A stretch of DNA of 64,000 bases from Amaricoccus solimangrovi (GTDB lineage Bacteria; Pseudomonadota; Alphaproteobacteria; Rhodobacterales; Rhodobacteraceae), in the NCBI RefSeq assembly GCF_006385685.1, contig NZ_VFRP01000003.1, positions 62,001-126,000 of the forward strand. The letters run 5' to 3'. The notes beneath the pieces were generated by a model that saw nothing but the letters and a program-made list of their open reading frames with translations, was not told the DNA's origin and made no database searches. Both the position numbers and the translations under genes were made by a program. Below are positions 58,188 to 64,000 of this stretch, piece after piece. How positions within the stretch are numbered: position 1 is the stretch's first letter; every line of letters starts with the position of its first letter.

Positions 58188-58823
58188 TTACTTCGGAGCG
58201 GCGGTGGGAAGGTATATCAGGCGCACACCGTTTCCGAAAGAAATCAGCCGCGCATCCGGTGTCTTCGGATCGCTCGGCTCGATCCGGAGCGTGCCGGAGG
58301 TGATCGTGCCGAGCGGGCCGTCGGTCTCGACCGACTGGCCGGCCTCGAGCACGCCCTGGGCGAGATCGACATCCATCGTCGCCGCGCGCATGTGATAGCC
58401 GTCGGAGGTGTCGATCAGCACCGGCCCGCCGAGCGCGATCCGCTGGGTCTCGAGGTCCAGCGCCGCGCTCGGCGCCGAGAGGTCGATCCGGGGTCCGCCC
58501 ACCAGATTGATCTCGCCCGCGACCTCGGTCATGTCGGCCCGCGTCGGGGGCGCGGCGTCCGGCACGACGCGGTCGGCGGTGAAGCGGAAGCGGTCGTCGC
58601 CCTGGCTCGTCCCGGTCAGGATCGGGTTCGTGACGCTCAGCCCCTCGCCGAGCGCCTCCATGTCGCCCTCGGTGAAGGTGATCCCGCCGCCGGGCAGGCC
58701 GTCGTCGGTCTGGATCAGGAAGAGCGCCCCCAGCATCCCGAGGGCGACCAGCGGCAGGCCGAGCTTCAGGATCGCGACGAGGCGGGAGCGGAAGTCGGGG
58801 ACATGCTCGTGCGGGGCGGCCAT
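58188..58823 (-). CDS. lptC: lipopolysaccharide transport protein LptC
   Basis: 211 residues. N-terminal transmembrane helix (ILKLGLPLVALGMLGALFLI) and LptC-like beta-jellyroll (YHMRAATMDVDLAQGVLEAGQSVETDGPLGTITSGTLRIEPSD). It bridges LptFGB to LptA. Nine bases before lptA. Confidence 0.9.
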   Translation of the reverse strand: MAAPHEHVPDFRSRLVAILKLGLPLVALGMLGALFLIQTDDGLPGGGITFTEGDMEALGEGLSVTNPILTGTSQGDDRFRFTADRVVPDAAPPTRADMTEVAGEINLVGGPRIDLSAPSAALDLETQRIALGGPVLIDTSDGYHMRAATMDVDLAQGVLEAGQSVETDGPLGTITSGTLRIEPSDPKTPDARLISFGNGVRLIYLPTAAPK

Positions 58824-58831
58824 GCGCGACC

Positions 58832-59830
58832 TCAGGTGATCCCGGCGCGCAGGCAGTCGTGCACGTGGAGGATCCCCGCCGGAAGCGCGGGCGTGCCCGG
58901 CGCCGCGCCGGCCGGCGTGACGAAGAGGGTGGTGATCTTGCGCGCGTTCATGATGCCGAGCGCCTCGGAGGCGAGGGCGCCGGCGGAGATGGTGAGCGGC
59001 CCCGGCGTCATCACCTCGCGCGCCACCCGGTCGAGCAGGCCGAGCATGTGGCGCCGCAGGTCGCCATCCGTGATCACGCCGACGAGCCTGCCGTCGGCGT
59101 CGAGCACGCCCGCGACGCCGAAGCCCTTGTGCGTGATCTCGATCAGCGCCTCCGACATCGGCGTGTCGAGGCCGATCAGCGGCAGTTCGCCGCCCTTGTG
59201 CATGAGCTGGCCCACGGTGGCGAGCCGGGCGCCGAGCCGGCCTCCGGGGTGGAAGTCACGGAAATCCTCGGGCGTGAAGGCGCGATGCTCCATCAGCGCC
59301 ACCGCCATCGCGTCGCCGAGCGCGAGCGTCATCGTGGTCGATGTCGTGGGGGCGAGGCCGACCGGGCACGCCTCCGCCTCGGGCGGGAGCACGATTCCGA
59401 CCGTCGCCTGCCGCGTCAGCGTCGATTCCGCCCGGCCGCAGACGCCGATGATCGGGATCTGGAAGCGCTTGGCATAGGCGAGCATGTCGGCGAGTTCCGG
59501 TGTCTCGCCGGAATTCGACAGCAGCAGCACGACATCGGCCGCCGTGATCATGCCGAGATCGCCATGGCTCGCCTCGGCGGGGTGGACGAACATCGCGGGC
59601 GTGCCGGTCGAGGCGAGCGTCGCCGCGATCTTGCGCCCGACATGGCCCGACTTGCCCATGCCCGAGACGATGACCCGGCCGCGGGCGCGCAGGATGATCC
59701 CGAGCGCGCGGGCGAAATCGGCGCCCAGCGTCTCGGCGAGCGCGCCGAGCGCCGCGCCCTCGATCGCGATCACGCGGCGGCCGGTCGCGATCAGCTTCGC
59801 GTCGTCGGCGGGGTGCGGAATGAGATCCAT
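58832..59830 (-). CDS. kdsD: D-arabinose 5-phosphate isomerase (KdsD/KpsF)
   Basis: 332 residues. SIS domain (GRVIVSGMGKSGHVGRKIAATLASTGTPAMFVHPAEASHGDLGMI, LLLSNSGETPEL) followed by two CBS domains (VLDADGRLVGVITDGDLRRHM). First committed step to Kdo; pairs with kdsB. The stop is eight bases from lptC. Confidence 0.94.
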   Translation of the reverse strand: MDLIPHPADDAKLIATGRRVIAIEGAALGALAETLGADFARALGIILRARGRVIVSGMGKSGHVGRKIAATLASTGTPAMFVHPAEASHGDLGMITAADVVLLLSNSGETPELADMLAYAKRFQIPIIGVCGRAESTLTRQATVGIVLPPEAEACPVGLAPTTSTTMTLALGDAMAVALMEHRAFTPEDFRDFHPGGRLGARLATVGQLMHKGGELPLIGLDTPMSEALIEITHKGFGVAGVLDADGRLVGVITDGDLRRHMLGLLDRVAREVMTPGPLTISAGALASEALGIMNARKITTLFVTPAGAAPGTPALPAGILHVHDCLRAGIT

Positions 59831-59863
59831 GGACCTGTCCCTGGTCGGCGAGCGGCGCTCCGC

Positions 59864-60478
59864 TCAGCTGTGGGCGAAGATATCCTGCTCGGGCCAGCCG
59901 GCGATGTCGAGCGCGGCGCGGTGCGGGAGGAAGTCGAAACAGGCGCGCGCGATCTCGCTCCGCCCCTCGCGCGCCAGCCGCTCGTCGAGCGCGGCGCGGA
60001 GCCGGCCGAGATGGAGCACGTCGGAGGCGGCGTAGTCCATCTGCGCCTGCGACAGCGTCTCGGCGCCCCAGTCGCTCGTCTGCTGCTGTTTCGAGATGTC
60101 GACCTCGAGCATCTCGCGCAGCAGATCCTTCAGCCCGTGCCGGTCGGTATAGGTGCGGACCAGTTTCGACGCGATCTTGGTGCAATAGACCGGGGCCGTC
60201 AGCACGCCGAAGGTCAGGAGCAGGGCGGCGATGTCGAAGCGGCCGAAGTGGAAGAGCTTCAGCCGGGCCGGATCGCCGAGCATCCGGCAGAGGTTCGGCG
60301 CCTCGGTCTGGCCCTTGGCGATCTGGACGAGATGCGCGTCGCCGTCGCCCGAGGAGAGCTGGACGAGGCAGAGCCGGTCGCGGCCGGGCACGAGCCCCAT
60401 GGTCTCGCAATCGACGGCGACCTCGGGACCGAGGTCCAGCCCGTCGGGCAGGTCGCCCTTGTGAAGAAAATTCGCCAT
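59864..60478 (-). CDS. ribonuclease D-family 3'-5' exonuclease
   Basis: 204 residues. DEDD exonuclease: VDCETMGLVPGRDRLCLVQLSSGDGDAHLVQI, KLFHFGRFDIAALL, LSQAQMDYAASDVLHLGRLRAALDERL. Short form without the HRDC domains of E. coli Rnd, typical for the order. First in the operon that continues to ptsN. Confidence 0.9.
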   Translation of the reverse strand: MANFLHKGDLPDGLDLGPEVAVDCETMGLVPGRDRLCLVQLSSGDGDAHLVQIAKGQTEAPNLCRMLGDPARLKLFHFGRFDIAALLLTFGVLTAPVYCTKIASKLVRTYTDRHGLKDLLREMLEVDISKQQQTSDWGAETLSQAQMDYAASDVLHLGRLRAALDERLAREGRSEIARACFDFLPHRAALDIAGWPEQDIFAHS

Positions 60479-60644
60479 TCATCACCCCCCGCGTCCCGGG
60501 CCCCGGCGCCCGCGCGCGGCCCTGGCGCATATTTCGAGCGCGCCCGGCCGGATGTCCAGCCGGTTCGGCTCCGACCGGGCGCGCGGGTTGCCCTCCGGCG
60601 GAGAGGGTTGCTACACGGCCCCCTCCAGTGACAAGGAGGGAAAC

Positions 60645-62096
60645 ATGCCCAGGTACTTGCCGCGGATCCTGCTCGCGATCCCGCTCGTCGTCGCGGCGCT
60701 CTGGCTCGGCGCGCCCGCGGCCCCGGCGCAGGACGCGCCCCCCGAGACGGCGGCGGCGGTCGAGATCGATCCCGCCCTCACGCGGCCCGGGATCGATCTC
60801 GGCGATCTGGAGCTGCGCCTCATCCCGCTGACCCAGGACGAGTTGAAGGCGCTCGCGGACGACTGGCTTTCCATCGTCAAGGCCAAGACCGAGGAGGTGA
60901 TCGACCAGCAGATCATCCTCAATCACGGCGAGGCCGCGGACGAGGAGGCCGCGCGCGGGCGGCTCGCCACGCTGACGGAGGAGCGCAACAGGCTCTTCGA
61001 ACGCTTCTCCGTGGTGCTCGACGGCTGGCAGAAGAAGGGGGCGACGTCGGAGACGATCCTGCCCTACCGGACCTACCGCAACTCGGTCATCATCGAGGAG
61101 AAACGCACCGCCGGCTGGGAAACGCTCGCGATCGAGGCGCTGAACTGGCTCACGCGGCGCGACGGCGGGGTAAGGCTCGCGGTCCGCGCGGCGACCCTCG
61201 TGGGCGCGCTCGTCGTGCTCCTGACGCTCGCGCGGATCGTGCGCCGGATCGTCGGCCGCGCCATCGGACGGATTCCGAACCTCTCGAAGCTGCTGCAATC
61301 CTTCATCCTGATGGTGATCTACTGGCTGGTGATCGCCTTCGGCCTGATGATCGTGCTCTCGATGCTCGGGATCGACATCACCCCGGTCTTCGCGCTGATC
61401 GGCGGCGCCTCCTTCATCATGGCCTTCGCGCTGCAGGACACGCTCGGCAATCTGGCGGCGGGCATCATGATCATGATCAACCGGCCCTTCGACGAGGGCG
61501 ACTATGTCGACATCGGCGGCGTCGCGGGCACGGTGAAGGCGGTCTCCATCGTCTCGACCACGGTGACGACGCCCGACAACCAGGTGATCGTGGTCCCGAA
61601 TTCCAAGGTCTGGGGCAATGTGATCACCAATGTGACGGCGAGCGCCACGCGCCGCGTCGACCTGACCTTCGGCATTTCCTACGAGGATTCGATCGAGGCG
61701 GCGCAGGGCGTGCTCGAACGGCTGGTGGCGGCCCATCCGCTGGTGCTGCGCGATCCCGCGCCTGTCATCCGGGTGAACGAACTCGGCGACAGCTCGGTCA
61801 ATTTCGTCGTCCGCCCCTGGGCGCGGAGCGCCGATTACTGGACGGTCTACTGGGATCTGCTCCGGCAGGTGAAGCTCGCCTTCGACGAGGCCGGCATCTC
61901 GATCCCCTATCCGCAGACCGAAATGCACCTGCGCGTCCCGGCCGCGGCCACCGCCGGATCCGCCGCCGCGTCCTTCCCCCCGGCGCCCGCCGCCCCTCCG
62001 GCGCCCGCCGCCCCTCCGGCGCGGGGCCGGCCCGCCGGCGCGCCCGACTACGCCGCGGGCGACGAGGGGCACGACCCGGAGGACGACGACCGGTGA
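60645..62096 (+). CDS. MscS-family mechanosensitive ion channel
   Basis: 483 residues. Signal peptide (LPRILLAIPLVVAALWLGAPAAPAQD), a periplasmic extension, three transmembrane helices and the MscS pore/vestibule (SMLGIDITPVFALIGGASFIMAFALQDTLGNLAAGIMIMINRPFDEGDYVDIGGVAGTVKAVSIVSTTVTTPDNQVIVVPNSKVWG). A Pro/Ala tail contains an 18-bp tandem repeat. Opens on hypo-osmotic shock. AAGGAGGG precedes ATG 60645. Confidence 0.94.
   Translation: MPRYLPRILLAIPLVVAALWLGAPAAPAQDAPPETAAAVEIDPALTRPGIDLGDLELRLIPLTQDELKALADDWLSIVKAKTEEVIDQQIILNHGEAADEEAARGRLATLTEERNRLFERFSVVLDGWQKKGATSETILPYRTYRNSVIIEEKRTAGWETLAIEALNWLTRRDGGVRLAVRAATLVGALVVLLTLARIVRRIVGRAIGRIPNLSKLLQSFILMVIYWLVIAFGLMIVLSMLGIDITPVFALIGGASFIMAFALQDTLGNLAAGIMIMINRPFDEGDYVDIGGVAGTVKAVSIVSTTVTTPDNQVIVVPNSKVWGNVITNVTASATRRVDLTFGISYEDSIEAAQGVLERLVAAHPLVLRDPAPVIRVNELGDSSVNFVVRPWARSADYWTVYWDLLRQVKLAFDEAGISIPYPQTEMHLRVPAAATAGSAAASFPPAPAAPPAPAAPPARGRPAGAPDYAAGDEGHDPEDDDR
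61981..62022 (+). repeat. 18-bp tandem repeat in the channel tail
   Basis: Two full copies of an 18-base unit (61981-61998, 61999-62016) and a short third; encodes PAPAAP repeats. In frame, so copy number change would lengthen the linker without frameshift. Confidence 0.85.
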
Positions 62097-62621
62097 CCGG
62101 AGGACCGGGGCCGTCCGCGTGGCGGCCCCGGCGCGATCGCCGGTCACCGGCGCCTCGGCGCGGGACACGTTCTTGACTGATCCTGAAAACTGCGCGCGAC
62201 CGATGCGATCAAAACCGATCGAGCCATCGAGCCGCGTCTGGCTCGGCTGGTGCCCGGGAGAGGGACGAGGGCACCAAATATCGTCCGTTATATAATTGAT
62301 TTAATTATATTTTTTTCGTGATCTATGGAGCATTTGGGGCTCATTATGTGGCGCATTTTCGCGACTCACCGAGCTTTGATTCCCGAGGTGAATTCGTACT
62401 TTTCCGCCCGGATCGGCCATATCTATCCGCGCCCGAGCGATGCGATAACCTCCCTCGGATCGTCGCCTGAAGTGCTCTCAGAATTGTCGATCTGCGCCTC
62501 ATTGGAGCCGCGCTGCGACAAGGCGAAGCTCGAGCCAGGTCCTTCGGCGGCTTCCGCGCTTGCCGGGCGGGGCGCAGAGATGGTCTAACGGCGAAAAGAT
62601 GCGAAGGCAGGGGCAGGCGCT
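62097..62621. other. 525-bp gap, GC falling; probable island boundary
   Basis: First a GC hairpin CCGGGGCCG (62105-62113) / CGGCCCCGG (62123-62131) after the channel stop. Then a gene-free stretch with an AT-rich terminator (62290-62316). A weak open frame 62325-62588 lacks domain or ribosome site and is probably not a gene. No tRNA or obvious direct repeat is seen. Confidence 0.5.
62290..62316 (+). terminator. AT-only intrinsic terminator
   Basis: ATATAATT (62290-62297), loop GATTT, AATTATAT (62303-62310), then six T. It is unlike any other terminator in the window (all GC stems) and no recognised gene ends just before it. Confidence 0.75.
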
Positions 62622-64000
62622 GTGACTGAATTGATGTTCAAGGGCAAGGAGTTCGTGTGGAACCACCACCTCGCCGTGCCCGCGCGCCCATTGGTGCCGC
62701 ATCCCGAGAAGGGGATCGGTGAAGCGCGGCTCGACGGCAACCTGATCGTTCAGGGCGACAACCTGCACGCGCTGAAGGCCCTGTTGCCAATGTACGCGGG
62801 CAAGGTGGACTGCGTCTTCATCGACCCGCCGTATAACACGGGCGAAGAGGGCTGGTCTTACAATGACAATGTGAACGGGCCAATGATCCGGGAATGGTTG
62901 GACGCGAATCCGGTTGGTATCGACGACGGCCTCCGGCACGACAAATGGTGCGCTATGATGTGGCCGCGCGTTCGATTATTGTACGAACTGATGGCAGACG
63001 ACGGCAGTATTTGGATCACTCTTGACGACAATGAAGTTCATAGAGCGAGATTGATTCTCGATGAGATATTTGGAGAAGATTGTGCAATCGGGCAAATAGT
63101 TTGGCAGAAGAGAACATCTCGTGAAAATCGTGCGGTTTTATCCCCGAGCTTCGATCATGTACTCGTCTATTCGAAGGCCCTAAGAGATACTTGGAAGCTT
63201 CGACGCAACAGGCTTCTCCCTACGGACGGCGGATACGCGAACCCCGACGATGATCCGCGTGGCCCTTGGGCTTCAATCCCATTTTCAGCGCAAGGCTATC
63301 GGGAAAAGCAAGTTTACGTGATTACAACGCCAACCGGGGTGCAGCATCGACCTCCAAAGGGCCGCTGCTGGGGTGCAACGGAGCCGGAGTTCGACAGGCT
63401 TCGAGAGCTTGATCTCGTCTACTGGCCGAAGGGCGGAAACGGAAAGCCGAGGATCAAGCAATTCCCGGATGAAGCGAAGGGACTTGTTCCGATGACATTG
63501 TGGCCCGCCGCCGAAGTCGGAAGCACCGAGGAATCTAAGAAGCAACTATTGAGCATCTTCAAGGAATACGAAGCACAGGATCTCCAAATCCACGCCCCAA
63601 AGCCCGTCGATCTTGTCCGTCGCGTCATCGAAATTGCTACCAGAAGAGATAGCATCGTGATGGATTCTTTTGCAGGCACCGGAACAACCGCCCACGCGGT
63701 AGTCGAGGCGAATAAATTCGACGGGGGAGATCGTCGCTTCATACTTGTCGAGATGGAAGACTATGCTGATCGGCTGACCGCCGAGCGGGTTCGGCGCGTC
63801 ATCAAGGGCTATGACTTCACGGGCACGCAAAAGACTGAACTCCTCCGCGAACGGCTGAACTGGCGGGCGCTCGAAAAGGCCGACGCGCTGGTCCACGAGG
63901 TGCAGGGGATCGAGAACCTGCACGGTCACGAATTCGACCGGATCAAGAAGGAGGTGAAGGACGGTGAACTCGTCGTGACCGGCGAGAAGGCCGTCGCAGA
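62622..64000 (+). CDS. beta-class DNA methyltransferase, type III restriction-modification Mod-like, N-terminal part
   Basis: Open to the window edge (459+ residues). Motif IV DPPYNTG (68-74) precedes motif I MDSFAGTGTT (347-356), the beta-class order found in type III Mod adenine methyltransferases. YVITTPTGVQHRPPKGRCWG is the usual ligand-binding stretch. GTG 62622 is the start estimate; ATG 62634 is possible. The middle (62980-63750) is clearly AT-richer than the genome and uses A/T third positions, a sign of transfer. The Res helicase subunit should follow outside the window. Confidence 0.9.
   Translation, partial: MTELMFKGKEFVWNHHLAVPARPLVPHPEKGIGEARLDGNLIVQGDNLHALKALLPMYAGKVDCVFIDPPYNTGEEGWSYNDNVNGPMIREWLDANPVGIDDGLRHDKWCAMMWPRVRLLYELMADDGSIWITLDDNEVHRARLILDEIFGEDCAIGQIVWQKRTSRENRAVLSPSFDHVLVYSKALRDTWKLRRNRLLPTDGGYANPDDDPRGPWASIPFSAQGYREKQVYVITTPTGVQHRPPKGRCWGATEPEFDRLRELDLVYWPKGGNGKPRIKQFPDEAKGLVPMTLWPAAEVGSTEESKKQLLSIFKEYEAQDLQIHAPKPVDLVRRVIEIATRRDSIVMDSFAGTGTTAHAVVEANKFDGGDRRFILVEMEDYADRLTAERVRRVIKGYDFTGTQKTELLRERLNWRALEKADALVHEVQGIENLHGHEFDRIKKEVKDGELVVTGEKAVA

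Noticed and set aside
59256-62168. 970-codon minus frame across kdsD and the channel
   Set aside because: Shadow of well-identified plus and minus genes.
62230-62280. GGTGCCC...GGGCACCA, which resembles a tRNA acceptor stem
   Set aside because: The two arms are only 13 bases apart with no D, anticodon or T arms, so it is just a hairpin and not an attachment tRNA.
62325-62588. 87-codon frame before the methyltransferase
   Set aside because: No ribosome site, no domain, cysteine/proline-rich chance sequence, and it begins directly after the AT terminator.

Overview
The window is GC-rich chromosomal DNA (about 68-70 % G+C by eye) from an alphaproteobacterium, most likely Rhodobacterales. The pointers are the order maf-aroE-coaE-dnaQ / gap / hemJ-rho-mnmE-mnmG-rsmG-parA-parB, the kdsD-lptC-lptA-lptB-rpoN-hpf-ptsN operon, an EcfG/NepR/PhyR general stress response (GSR) locus, and GANTC clustering in the probable replication origin. 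I see no rRNA, tRNA, CRISPR array or insertion sequence.

Region 1 (1-20 kb) is a stress-response neighbourhood. Around nepR-ecfG (minus) and phyR (plus) lie two HWE-type histidine kinases, one with a CHASE sensor and one PAS-like. There are also two small DUF883-like membrane-anchored proteins, a second NepR-like gene, a pyridoxamine-phosphate-oxidase-like general stress protein, glgX, a PRC-barrel gene and small orphan genes. Many of these have an upstream GGAAC-N16/17-CGTT-type sequence, the EcfG promoter. Four match the core exactly in the right place with a good ribosome site (glgX, the DUF883 gene at 6469, phyR, the PRC-barrel gene at 19681). The gene at 14350 has an exact match too, and several others differ by one or two bases. 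This part also holds a VOC dioxygenase, a LysR regulator, a transglutaminase and an RND efflux pair.

Region 2 (20-29 kb) has a LacI regulator with a likely autoregulatory operator, small unknown genes, an inositol-phosphatase/TrmO pair, smr, a Tim44-domain protein, fxsA, secB and the maf-aroE-coaE-dnaQ operon.

Region 3 (29-37 kb) is the replication/partition zone. The 567-bp gap between maf and hemJ has DnaA-box-like 9-mers, an AT-rich stretch and six GANTC sites; gene order matches the Caulobacter origin. Two perfect 16-bp parS sites sit at the 5' ends of mnmG and rsmG, next to parAB.

Region 4 (37-62 kb) is housekeeping: hemW, rdgB-rph, hrcA-grpE, dedA-mutS, dnaK-dnaJ with a sigma32-type promoter, DUF2254, alkB, a thioesterase, cysQ-kdsB, galU, and the minus-strand operon rnd, kdsD, lptCAB, rpoN, hpf, ptsN, then a MscS channel. 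kdsB, kdsD, galU and lptCAB together serve Kdo/lipopolysaccharide synthesis and transport.

Region 5 (62.1-64 kb) looks like the left edge of an acquired island: AT-rich DNA with a strong terminator, then a beta-class (type III-like) DNA methyltransferase of visibly lower GC that runs off the window.
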